From NCBI GenBank assembly GCA_900546145.1, contig URBN01000019.1, positions 1-38,231 of the forward strand: a stretch of DNA of 38,231 bases. Direction: 5' to 3'. The translations under genes were made by a program, and so were the position numbers. Positions 16,070-24,236 of the stretch are shown here, in pieces; position 1 is the first letter of the stretch, and every line of letters begins with the position of its first letter. The stretch is from an uncultured Desulfovibrio sp. GTDB taxonomy: Bacteria > Desulfobacterota > Desulfovibrionia > Desulfovibrionales > Desulfovibrionaceae. Under the pieces are notes generated by a model. It was given only the letters and a program-made list of their open reading frames with translations. It was not told the origin of the DNA and searched no databases.

Positions 16070-17950
16070 TTAGTCGCAGTTGATGGAGACGCCGGTGGCG
16101 TACTTCTTGTCGTTGATGAGGACGCGCACTTCGTAGGTGCCCTTGAGGCCACGCTTGCTGACGTGCAGTTTGATCACGCGGTCGTCATCCTCGAGGTAGG
16201 CGCCGGAGCACATGGCCAGATAGCTGACCGCGGCGGTGTTGATGAAGTACCCCCTGGTTTCCTTTTCATTCTTCAGAAGAAGCATGACGAGGGAGCCGCG
16301 TTCGAAGCGGCCGTGGAAGACGATGCGGTCATCGTCCTCTTCAATCCTGACCTGATGCCAGGAGTCGACGAGCTCATCGGTCTCGGGGAGATCCGGAATA
16401 GTGTCGAAGGTGTCAGTGACTTCGAGTTCGCCGATGACCTTGCCGTCGCCGAAGACGAGGTTTTCGCCGTCGTGGTAGGGCTGCAGCTTCTCAGCGCGGT
16501 AGAAGTTGCCGTCCACTTCCATGGCGTAGAGCACAACGCCGTCCTTCTGTTCGACGGTCTTGGCGCAGATATCGGAATTGGGATTCTTGGCGGGGTTGAT
16601 GTAGGCGCCGAGCTTCTCGGAAGCGTAGCCGTCCTCCCAGCCGATGCCGCCGGAGTGGATGAGGTAATGGCCTTCGCCATAGTACTCAACGTTGGAGATG
16701 TAGGGAGAGAAGAAGGTGGCGCCGAGTTCCTTGCCATACTGCCAGACCTGGCGGATTTCCATCTTCTTGGTGTCGATGTGATAGCGCACGCCGCGGGAGA
16801 AGTTGTCGCGGTTCTTGAGGTACTTCTCCTTGTTCTTGGAGCGGTAGTGGCCGTTGTCGAAGCACATGACGTCGCCGTCAGGAGTGCGCAGGCAGGCATG
16901 CTGCTCGTACTGCCAGTCGAAGTCGTCGCCTACGGGCTTGAAGAAGTACTTCTGGTATTCGGCGGGCCAGTTCTCGGGATCGCCGATGATCCAGTTCAGC
17001 TTGCCGGACTCGTAGTCGAAGTTGACGATGGCGTCCTCGTGGCGGCCGGAGACGGTGATGGACTTATCCTTCTCGAAGTACCAGACAGCGTTGCAGTGGA
17101 ACCAGTCGCGGGGGCTCTGGGAACCGGAACCCGGGCCCTTCTGGGGCAGGATGTTCTTGAGATCCCAGGTCCTGAGGGTCATGCCGGTCTCGCGGTCGAG
17201 CAGGACGACGAGGTCTTCCACGGTATCGGTATGGAAGTCCTGGGACAGGGCAAGGATGTTGCCGTCGGGCATTTCCACCATGTCGTGGTGGTAGTTGCCG
17301 GGCATACGGTATTCCTTGTAGATCTTGCCCATGAGGCTGAGCTCGATGAGGCCGGTGTCATTGTAGGGCATGTGGCAGAAACGGTGAGAACCGGTCAGGA
17401 TGTTGCCGTTCTTAAGACGCTTGATGTCAAACATGGTGTTGACAGTCAGGAGCCAGCGGATGTTGCCTTCGAAGTCATAGCCCATGGGGAGGTTCTTGCC
17501 GGCGGGGGACAGGAACATCCAGTTGGTGCCGAAGTAGTCGAAAGAAGTCATGATGTTGCGGCAGCGGCAGACATCGGCCGGCAGTTCCTGGCCGCGGATG
17601 AGGAAGTCCCTGGACTCACCGGTGGAGAGGGCCACGGTCACCTTCGTGTCCATGCCTTCGTAGAGGCCGAGGACCGGGATGGCATGCTCGGTTTCATTCT
17701 TCTCGAAGGTCTTCACGATATTGTGGCGCTCGAACTTCTTGCCGTGCACGGTCAGCGTGACACTGCAGGGCTTCTCGGTCATGAAGAGGATAAGAGCGCA
17801 GAGGGGGTTGATGAAGTAGGGGTTGACCAGAACCGTGGCGTTCTCAAGGGAGGGCTTATCCTTCCTGAACTTCTCGAGAAAGCTTTTTTCGGCCTTGTTC
17901 TGGGAGGTAATGAGGCTTTCCTCTCTGACGTAGGTGACGGCGTTTACCAT
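16070..17950 (-). CDS. Aryl-sulfate sulfotransferase without signal peptide
   Basis: A 626-residue protein. Residues 35-125 form an N-terminal beta domain like that of AssT-type enzymes (NPYFINPLCALILFM). A six-bladed propeller region follows. The active-site set is complete: HHD at 221-223, H285-x-N287 (FHCNAV), R303 exactly 16 after the Asn, and H351 in EQHACLRTPDGD followed by CFDNG. The known E. coli enzyme is periplasmic and needs a DsbL-made disulfide. This one starts MVNAVTYVREESL with no signal and has about 11 Cys, so it looks cytosolic. AAGGAG precedes the ATG. It lies 29 bases behind thioredoxin, which suggests thioredoxin keeps it reduced. The C-terminal roughly 100 residues form an extra beta domain. 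Confidence 0.87.
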   Translation of the reverse strand: MVNAVTYVREESLITSQNKAEKSFLEKFRKDKPSLENATVLVNPYFINPLCALILFMTEKPCSVTLTVHGKKFERHNIVKTFEKNETEHAIPVLGLYEGMDTKVTVALSTGESRDFLIRGQELPADVCRCRNIMTSFDYFGTNWMFLSPAGKNLPMGYDFEGNIRWLLTVNTMFDIKRLKNGNILTGSHRFCHMPYNDTGLIELSLMGKIYKEYRMPGNYHHDMVEMPDGNILALSQDFHTDTVEDLVVLLDRETGMTLRTWDLKNILPQKGPGSGSQSPRDWFHCNAVWYFEKDKSITVSGRHEDAIVNFDYESGKLNWIIGDPENWPAEYQKYFFKPVGDDFDWQYEQHACLRTPDGDVMCFDNGHYRSKNKEKYLKNRDNFSRGVRYHIDTKKMEIRQVWQYGKELGATFFSPYISNVEYYGEGHYLIHSGGIGWEDGYASEKLGAYINPAKNPNSDICAKTVEQKDGVVLYAMEVDGNFYRAEKLQPYHDGENLVFGDGKVIGELEVTDTFDTIPDLPETDELVDSWHQVRIEEDDDRIVFHGRFERGSLVMLLLKNEKETRGYFINTAAVSYLAMCSGAYLEDDDRVIKLHVSKRGLKGTYEVRVLINDKKYATGVSINCD

Positions 17951-17979
17951 GGGTTTTCTCCTTGCAGGCGTAAGGATGC

Positions 17980-18291
17980 CTACTTTACGATTTTCTCGAT
18001 TTCCTTGACGATGACGGGCTTCTGCTTGAGACCTTCGAGACGGCTGACTTCCTTGCCGTCAACCATAAAGAGCAGTGTGGGGAAGCCCTTCACGCCGCAA
18101 CGGTCCTTGAGTTCCTTGTTTTCGTTGAATTCAATCTGGTAGATGCGCAGATCCGGCATGCTCTTCTCGATGTCCTTGAGGACGAAGGCGAGCATTTTGC
18201 ACGGGCCGCAGGTCTTGGAATAAAATTCCACGAGCATGGGGCCCTTTTTGTCCAGTGCATCGTATCCGGCGGTGTCAACTTCGGTGATCAT
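17980..18291 (-). CDS. trxA: Thioredoxin
   Basis: A 103-residue cytosolic thioredoxin with redox motif CGPC at 28-31, preceded by Lys-Thr rather than the usual Trp, and the cis-proline loop GFPTLLF. No signal peptide. It is 59 bases behind thioredoxin reductase and 29 bases ahead of the sulfotransferase, so it is probably one transcript. Neighbouring reductase and target-like enzyme suggest a dedicated redox partner rather than the housekeeping copy; that part is inference. Confidence 0.93.
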   Translation of the reverse strand: MITEVDTAGYDALDKKGPMLVEFYSKTCGPCKMLAFVLKDIEKSMPDLRIYQIEFNENKELKDRCGVKGFPTLLFMVDGKEVSRLEGLKQKPVIVKEIEKIVK

Positions 18292-18350
18292 AATGTTCTC
18301 CTCGGGGGGCCGGATGCCCCGGCCCGTGTCTGGTTTGTTCTTCTAAAAAA

Positions 18351-19274
18351 CTAGCGGCGCGCTTCCACGTACTTTGCGGCGGAGTTGCCGGCGATGGCGC
18401 CATCGCCGCAGGCCGTAGCGACCTGGCGCAGGAATTTCACGATGATGTCGCCGGCGGCGAAGATGCCGGGGCGTGAGGTGGCCATGAACTGATCGGTCTT
18501 GATGCAGCCGGAGCGGTCGAGGATGCCGAGATCCTTGCAGAAGCCGGCCGTGGGCTCGAGGCCGATGTACTCGAACACGCCGTCGCAGTTTACGGTGCGC
18601 TCTGTGGCGTCTTCCTTGGTGGACTTGAAGCGCACGCCGGTGAGTTTGTCGTCGCCCAGGAACTCAAGCACGTCCTGGTAGGGGTAGATCGTCACATTGG
18701 GCAGGGCGCGAAGCTTGTCGCAGACCTTGGGATCGGCGGTGAGGTCGAACATGGTCACGATGGTGAGCTTCTTCACGATGCCGGCGAGGTAGAGGGATTC
18801 CTCGACAGCGGAGTTGCCGCCGCCGATGACCACGACGTCCTTGCCGGGATACTGGGCGCCGTCACAGATGGCGCACCAGCTGATGCCGTTGCCCGTGAAT
18901 TTGTCCTCGCCGGGGATGTGCAGCTTGCGCGGACGGGTGCCGGTGGCGATGATGACGGCGGTGCATTCGTAGACTTCATCGTCTTCCTCGCAGTGCACGC
19001 GCTTGACGTCACCAAGGTCCTCGATGCGGTTGACGGTCTTGTAGTCAAACTCCGCGCCGGTCTGCTGGGCCTGCTCGAACATCTTGATGGCGAGTTCCGC
19101 GCCATTGATAACGCCGGTGCCGGCGTAGTTGGCGATCTCGTTGGTATTGACGATGTTGCCGCCAGGGGCAAGCTTGTCGAGCATAATGGTCTTCATGTTC
19201 GCACGCACGGCGTAAATGGCCGCAGTCAGTCCGGCGGGGCCGGCACCCACAATCACAACATCATACTTTTTCAT
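18351..19274 (-). CDS. trxB: Thioredoxin-disulfide reductase
   Basis: A 307-residue FAD/NADPH enzyme of the low-molecular-weight type. The FAD motif GAGPAGLTAA is at residues 10-19, the redox pair CAIC at 134-137 (followed by DG), the NADPH motif GGGNSAVEES around 160, and the closing FAD motif GIFAAGDI near 280. The length is typical. It would pass electrons from NADPH to the thioredoxin encoded next. It is the first gene of the trxB-trxA-sulfotransferase transcript, after a 262-base gap (19275-19536) that holds the likely promoter. Confidence 0.95.
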   Translation of the reverse strand: MKKYDVVIVGAGPAGLTAAIYAVRANMKTIMLDKLAPGGNIVNTNEIANYAGTGVINGAELAIKMFEQAQQTGAEFDYKTVNRIEDLGDVKRVHCEEDDEVYECTAVIIATGTRPRKLHIPGEDKFTGNGISWCAICDGAQYPGKDVVVIGGGNSAVEESLYLAGIVKKLTIVTMFDLTADPKVCDKLRALPNVTIYPYQDVLEFLGDDKLTGVRFKSTKEDATERTVNCDGVFEYIGLEPTAGFCKDLGILDRSGCIKTDQFMATSRPGIFAAGDIIVKFLRQVATACGDGAIAGNSAAKYVEARR

Positions 19275-19406
19275 AATATGTCTCCCGGCGGAGCAGTCTT
19301 CCGCCTGTGAATTTTTTCCCGTATGTGACGCAGATCCGGAATTCCATGGCTGTTCCGGATCGCCTTTCTTCTTTTTGCCCTTATAGAAAAACGCGTATAT
19401 TCAAAC

Positions 19407-19422
19407 CCTAGCCGTAACTAGG
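19407..19422. promoter_or_regulatory. Palindrome upstream of trxB
   Basis: cctag-N6-ctagg is a 5-bp inverted repeat with a 6-base spacer, about 133 bases before the trxB start. Looser symmetry extends outward (aacc/ggtt with one offset base). On the minus strand an AT-rich ctataa lies about 16 bases further on and could be a -10 box. The spacing suits a Crp/Fnr-type dimer, and such a regulator is encoded directly upstream. The half-sites do not match the textbook Fnr or Crp sequences. Confidence 0.4.
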
Positions 19423-19536
19423 TTGGCGTGAAAAAAGTGACAAAACCCCAAAAAAGGGCCGGATGAGCGCGGAGAAAAACAAAAGCACCCGATCCGGGCC
19501 GGAGGCTGTGAAAGAAAAAGCGAGCAGGGAGGAGCT

Positions 19537-20238
19537 TTACGGGGCGCGGGAACTGCGCTTTTTGAGATAAGGAAGCTCTTCCTCCCTCTGGACGATGCGC
19601 AGGAGGCGTTCCTTGTCGAGTACAACGCGTCTGCGGCCTTCCCTGGCCAGAATACCGTTGCTGTACAGGGCGCCAAAAATTTTGGTGACAGTAATGACGT
19701 GCACGCCGAGATGCGCCGCGATTTCGTCGTAGTTCAGATAGGCTGGCAGGAGATAGGGTTCTTCTTCCGGACAGGCCTCGAGAAGCATGTAGCAGACGCG
19801 GCAGGGGACGGGCAGGGAGGCGATGACCATGGAGTGATTCAGCATATCCGCGAGATTGACTACTGCGGCCCGCAGAACCACGGAGAGGACGTCCCTGTCC
19901 CTGGTTATTTCATCGAGGAAGGCGTTCTCGGGAAGTTCGATGACCGAGCAGTCCGTTTTGGCCATAAAGCCCGAGAAGGACCGCGAGGCGCGGACGTCGA
20001 CGAGCCGGTTCATGCGGTAATAGCGGCCGAGCACGGGGACAAAGCCGAAAAGCATGTTCCGGTGAAAATAGAGGAAGGAATACTCCGCCCCGGACTCATT
20101 GACGCAGGTCAGGGCGCAGATGCCCCTGAGCAGCCAGTAAGCTTCTTTTCCGCTTAAGAGTGTTCCTTTGGGAACGGTACGTACAGTGCCGAAGCGTCTG
20201 AGAAGCCCGGCTGTTTCTTCGCCGCTGATATTTTCCAT
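19537..20238 (-). CDS. Crp/Fnr-family transcriptional regulator
   Basis: A 233-residue protein. The N-terminal half is a cyclic-nucleotide-binding-like beta roll (VPKGTLLSGKEAYWLLRGIC, then IELPENAFLDEI). A long dimer helix (about 125-150) and a C-terminal winged helix-turn-helix (LNYDEIAAHLGVHVITVTKI) follow. The N-terminus lacks the Cys cluster of an iron-sulfur Fnr, so the signal may be a small molecule or haem. It is transcribed in the same direction as the trxB-trxA-sulfotransferase genes and likely controls them. GGAGAG precedes the ATG. A plausible promoter (cataatactatac) lies about 30 bases upstream on the minus strand. Confidence 0.9.
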   Translation of the reverse strand: MENISGEETAGLLRRFGTVRTVPKGTLLSGKEAYWLLRGICALTCVNESGAEYSFLYFHRNMLFGFVPVLGRYYRMNRLVDVRASRSFSGFMAKTDCSVIELPENAFLDEITRDRDVLSVVLRAAVVNLADMLNHSMVIASLPVPCRVCYMLLEACPEEEPYLLPAYLNYDEIAAHLGVHVITVTKIFGALYSNGILAREGRRRVVLDKERLLRIVQREEELPYLKKRSSRAP

Positions 20239-20517
20239 CCGCTCTCCTTTTCCTCTTTTGTATAGTATTATGCTTCGTTTGTCACAGGGCGGAGCATCGC
20301 GCCATCTGCATGGCAGGAATCCCGGAGATTCGTTCCGGTAGCTCCCCGGAATGGAAGATCTCCCGGAAGGCAGGGGAACGCCGGGAAAAACACAGAGGAA
20401 AAGAAAGAAATCACACGGGGAAAGCGCCTTTTCGTGGCACTGCCCTGAAAGATGGTGTATGTGGAAAAAAACAGGTCTGTGCCTGCCCGTTATTCGGGCA
20501 AAGGGAGGCCGCCCGTC

Positions 20518-23500
20518 ATGGATGAAACGTATCTGCGCGTCCGATCCGCCGGCAGTCAGGGCTCGTTCCTGACAAGGCAGTATCTTGAAGAGGTGCTGCC
20601 GCAGAGTTCCTTTTTCCGGCGCTTCCCTGTGCCGGATCTGGAAATATCCTCTCCGGAAGAGAGCCGTGGGGAAGGGCGCGCGCGTGCTATTCTCCGTGCC
20701 CTCGGCTGTGAACCTGTTCCCCTGTCCCGGCAGGGTGGAGAGGAAGGACTCTTCGCCGTTATTCCCGGAAAGGACGCCGCTCCCGGGATGATCCTCTGCG
20801 TCAGTGATGACCGCAGGGAGTACGCCGGGCTGTGCCGGGCCGTGGACGCAGCTGCTATTCCGTCGTGGCCGTCAGGAGAGAGGCCCGGCTGGGCCGCGTG
20901 GACCAACGGGGACGTCTGGGTTCTCACATCCGGACTTCCCGGCGAGGGGACCGGCTTCTGCGGGGACAAGGACGTGAGCTTTGAGCTGAAGAGCATCCTG
21001 CACTGTCCCGATGCCGCCCTGCGGGAGCGCCTTCTGAAGTGTTTCGCCCTGTGCTTCGGCCGGGAAGGGATGACAGGCTTTCTCAGCCGTATGCATAAGG
21101 AATCGCTCTCTCTCGAGGAAAAGGTGGAGGCCGTCCTGACGGATCAGGCGCAGACAGCTCTCCGTCTCGTGGCGAGGGCTCTGTGGCGCGCGGCTGGTAT
21201 GGACGGAAAAAGCAGAGTGGAAAGACGGGAAAAACTGAAAGAGATTCACCGGGAGGCCATGGTCTTTGTCCTGCGCCTTACGGGCGCGCTCTTTGCCGCG
21301 GCGCGCGGCGTGTCCGGCCTGACCTCCCTGAGGAAAAGTATGGGGACAGGAACGTTCCCCCCGCGTTCCGGCGCTCTTGTGCTGAGAATCTGCGACAGGC
21401 TGGCCCATGACTGCAGCGGTTCGCTTTTCGTGCGCAGGGCGCATCCCCTTCTGGAGCTCATCGCTTCTGACGACGGCCTCGCCAGGGACTGCCTCTCTCT
21501 TCTCACACGGGTCTCAGCCGGGAAAAGAACGCTGTCCGTGGACTGGGCAGGCATTCTCCCGCAGTTTCCGGGAGTGCTCTATGAGGCTTTTCTGAAAACG
21601 CGTCTCGTTCCGGACGGTGACGGGGGAGTGGATCTCTTCGAGGGACGCGGACGGCGGAGGGCTGCCTGCGCCTTCTATACTAGGGACACCCTCATACGGC
21701 ACCTCGTGCGCAGGACCATCGGCGAAAAGCTGAAATCCTCTGACGGGAAAAACGGCTTCGCTCTGCCATCTGTCCGCGTTCTGGATCCGGCCATGGGATG
21801 CGGCCGTATGCTTCTCGCCTCCCTCTACTGCCTGCTGAGCTTCATGCACCGGAGGTACGAGGAGACGGACAGCGCCTGTGAAAGAGAGCCTTGGAATCTG
21901 AACCTTGAGACGCGCTTCGGCCGGCTTCTCGCTGAAAACTGCCTTTTCGGCGTGGATCTCGATCCCCTGGCCTGCGACATCGCCCGCATGACGCTCTGGA
22001 TAAGGCTTTCCGGTCCGATTCCCGGCTCCTTTCCGACTCCCCCATTCCTTGAGGGGAATCTCGTCTGCGGAAGCAGCATTGTGGGGCCCTATGAGGAACT
22101 GTCTGAGGGAAAAGCGTCCTCCCGTCCTGTTTCCCCGTCCATGAAACTCATGGCCGAGCCTTCGCGGAGCATAGCCCGTCTGCGCGAAAAATTTGCCGGA
22201 AGCGTCATACCTGAGAGGCTGCGCGGACAGGCTGAAGACGATCTTGCCCTCTGCCGCAGTCTCGCGTCCGGATTTTTTGGGAAATCGGAGAAGGCCCATC
22301 GCCGCGGCGAAGAGCGGCTTTCCGGCAAGGATGCCCCCCTCCGCGGCAGTTCTGGGGGCCCTGCGGATGATGAGCGGGCAGCCATGGACGTCCTGCGTAT
22401 GCGCGGGGAGTTCTTGCCCGTGCACTGGCGTACGGATTTTCCCGAAGCCGCGGCGCACGGCGGCTTTGACGTGATCATCGCCAATCCGCCCTGGGACGTG
22501 ATTCTCCCGTACCGGGCCGAATTCTTCCGGGACTATATTCCGGACTACGGGCGCCTCGACACGCGGGAAGCCATGAAGGCGGAGAAAACGCTGCTTGCCC
22601 GTGATCCCGCCGTGCGGGGGATCTGGCAGGCCTACCGGAAGCGTGTCACCACGCTCAACGCCTATTTCCTGAAAACATACGCCTCGCTGCAGCCGCGCCG
22701 TGGTGACGGCACCTTCCTGCGCGGGCACAACAATATCTATAAGGTTTTCCTCGAGAAGATTTATCTCCTTCTCGCGAAGGACGGCCTCTGCGGCATCATC
22801 GTGCCCGACAATCTCAATATCGACAGCGCCTGCACAGGCCTGCGCCGCCTTCTTCTGCAGAAGACGACAATCCGGGAGCTCGTGACTTTCGTGAACAGAC
22901 GCAAACTTTTCGATATCCACGGTCAGTACAAGTTCGATGTCCTGACTTTCATGAAACGCAGGCCGTCTCCCGACGCCGCGTTTGACGCCGGATTTTCCTG
23001 GTACGACCCGGTCTGGCTGGATGGACGGCCCTCGGCCGCGCATATGGCGGAACATCCCCTCAACGCCGGACGCTATCACCGCCGCTTCCGCTATCCCGTC
23101 GCCGCCATTCTCAGGAACGATCCGGATACGCTCACCATCTGGGAGTTCGGCTCAGCCGGCGGGATGAATGTGCTCGGGAAACTGAAGTCTTTTCCCTGCA
23201 TCGGAGATCCGGAGGAAGAAATGCATATCCTCACATCCACCGAGTTCAACATGACGACGGACTCCGATCTCTTCCGGAAGGGAGGGAACGGCTGGCCGCT
23301 TTTCCAGGGGCGTACCATTCATCATTATAACGCCAGCTTCGGTCCGGTGGAACGCAGGGTGGATCCTGTGGAGGGAGAGAAAAGGCTTGCCCGGCGTCGC
23401 CGCTCTTCACCGGACGAACTCCCGGACAGAAACTACCGGCTCGCCTGGCGCGTCATTGCCCAGGCCACGGACAGCCGCAGTCTCATCGGCACTGTCATCC

Positions 23501-23961
23501 CGCCGAAGGTCTTCTGCGGCAACGCCCTCAACGCGGCGGAAATCATATATAAGGGGAAGATGGTATCGGATCCGGAACTTCTCTCCGGTTTGAACGTTAT
23601 CCTCTCCTCCCTGTGCGCCGACTTTTACGTGCGCCTGCGTTCGGCCAAGAACGTCAGCGCTTTCATCGTCAGATCCGTTCCCGTCCCGCGGGATATACCG
23701 GCCATCAGGAAACTCGGCCGCCTCGCCCTTCCTCTTTACCTCGGTGCAGCGTTTGCGGCTTTCCGCGGTAGCGTGCCGGAAATGCCGGATCCGGAGGAAA
23801 GGATTCGGCGTATCGCTCTCCTCGATGCCATGACGGCGCGCCTTTACGGACTCGGTTCTGAGGAATACGGTCTGGTGCTGGATTCGTTCCCGTTGCTCGA
23901 TGAGGTGGTGAAACGCCTGTACATAGGGGCTTTCGGGAGAGAAGAGGAAAATGGTTTCTGA
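20518..23961 (+). CDS. Eco57I/TaqI-like adenine-N6 DNA methyltransferase, type IIG-like size
   Basis: A 1148-residue protein from ATG 20518, preceded by GGGAGG at 9 bases; the frame extends 22 codons further without a ribosome site. The methyltransferase core has AFYTRDTLIRHL, motif I DPAMGCG (about 423-429, normally DPACGSG), FGVDLDPLACDIA, and motif IV NPPW (656-659). NIYKVFLEKIYLLL and IIVPDNLN follow, then a C-terminal TaqI-type recognition region (LAWRVIAQATDSRSLIGTVI). The N-terminus has WAAWTNGDVWVL, typical after the nuclease domain in this family, but the expected ExK site reads ILCVSDD, so cleavage looks lost. It is convergent with a nuclease/helicase gene. Upstream 20239-20517 shows no gene. 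Confidence 0.87.
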   Translation: MDETYLRVRSAGSQGSFLTRQYLEEVLPQSSFFRRFPVPDLEISSPEESRGEGRARAILRALGCEPVPLSRQGGEEGLFAVIPGKDAAPGMILCVSDDRREYAGLCRAVDAAAIPSWPSGERPGWAAWTNGDVWVLTSGLPGEGTGFCGDKDVSFELKSILHCPDAALRERLLKCFALCFGREGMTGFLSRMHKESLSLEEKVEAVLTDQAQTALRLVARALWRAAGMDGKSRVERREKLKEIHREAMVFVLRLTGALFAAARGVSGLTSLRKSMGTGTFPPRSGALVLRICDRLAHDCSGSLFVRRAHPLLELIASDDGLARDCLSLLTRVSAGKRTLSVDWAGILPQFPGVLYEAFLKTRLVPDGDGGVDLFEGRGRRRAACAFYTRDTLIRHLVRRTIGEKLKSSDGKNGFALPSVRVLDPAMGCGRMLLASLYCLLSFMHRRYEETDSACEREPWNLNLETRFGRLLAENCLFGVDLDPLACDIARMTLWIRLSGPIPGSFPTPPFLEGNLVCGSSIVGPYEELSEGKASSRPVSPSMKLMAEPSRSIARLREKFAGSVIPERLRGQAEDDLALCRSLASGFFGKSEKAHRRGEERLSGKDAPLRGSSGGPADDERAAMDVLRMRGEFLPVHWRTDFPEAAAHGGFDVIIANPPWDVILPYRAEFFRDYIPDYGRLDTREAMKAEKTLLARDPAVRGIWQAYRKRVTTLNAYFLKTYASLQPRRGDGTFLRGHNNIYKVFLEKIYLLLAKDGLCGIIVPDNLNIDSACTGLRRLLLQKTTIRELVTFVNRRKLFDIHGQYKFDVLTFMKRRPSPDAAFDAGFSWYDPVWLDGRPSAAHMAEHPLNAGRYHRRFRYPVAAILRNDPDTLTIWEFGSAGGMNVLGKLKSFPCIGDPEEEMHILTSTEFNMTTDSDLFRKGGNGWPLFQGRTIHHYNASFGPVERRVDPVEGEKRLARRRRSSPDELPDRNYRLAWRVIAQATDSRSLIGTVIPPKVFCGNALNAAEIIYKGKMVSDPELLSGLNVILSSLCADFYVRLRSAKNVSAFIVRSVPVPRDIPAIRKLGRLALPLYLGAAFAAFRGSVPEMPDPEERIRRIALLDAMTARLYGLGSEEYGLVLDSFPLLDEVVKRLYIGAFGREEENGF

Positions 23962-24147
23962 TTCGGAGCCACACCTGGGGGAGGATCTGCCCCTTCTCCC
24001 CTCACTGATCTGATTTCAGAGAAAATTTCGATGGCTTGCCGTCACCGTGGACCTGAAGCCCCTGTTTCGTTTTCGTTCAGTGTGTCGGGATCGCCAAAAA
24101 ATTTGGCCGACGTCATCCTGTGTATACGAATAATTGATGTATTGGCG

Positions 24148-24192
24148 GAACCTTCCCCTGAGAGGAAGTAAAGCCCTCTCAGGGGAAGGTTC
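24148..24192. terminator. Strong shared terminator between convergent genes
   Basis: An 18-bp perfect stem (24148-24165 with 24175-24192) with a 9-base loop, in the middle of the 275 bases separating the methyltransferase and helicase ends. It is followed by aggtatttt on the plus strand. It could stop transcription from both sides. The rest of 23962-24236 holds nothing else I can support. Confidence 0.8.
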
Positions 24193-24236
24193 AGGTATTT
24201 TCGGAATATCACACCTAAAATCGTGCTAATTCGTTT

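Noticed and set aside
16163..18142. Long plus-strand open frame (659 codons) over the 626-residue sulfotransferase
   Set aside because: The same reasoning applies: antisense to a clear enzyme and thioredoxin, with a Val/Asp/Glu-rich sequence that has no recognisable domain.
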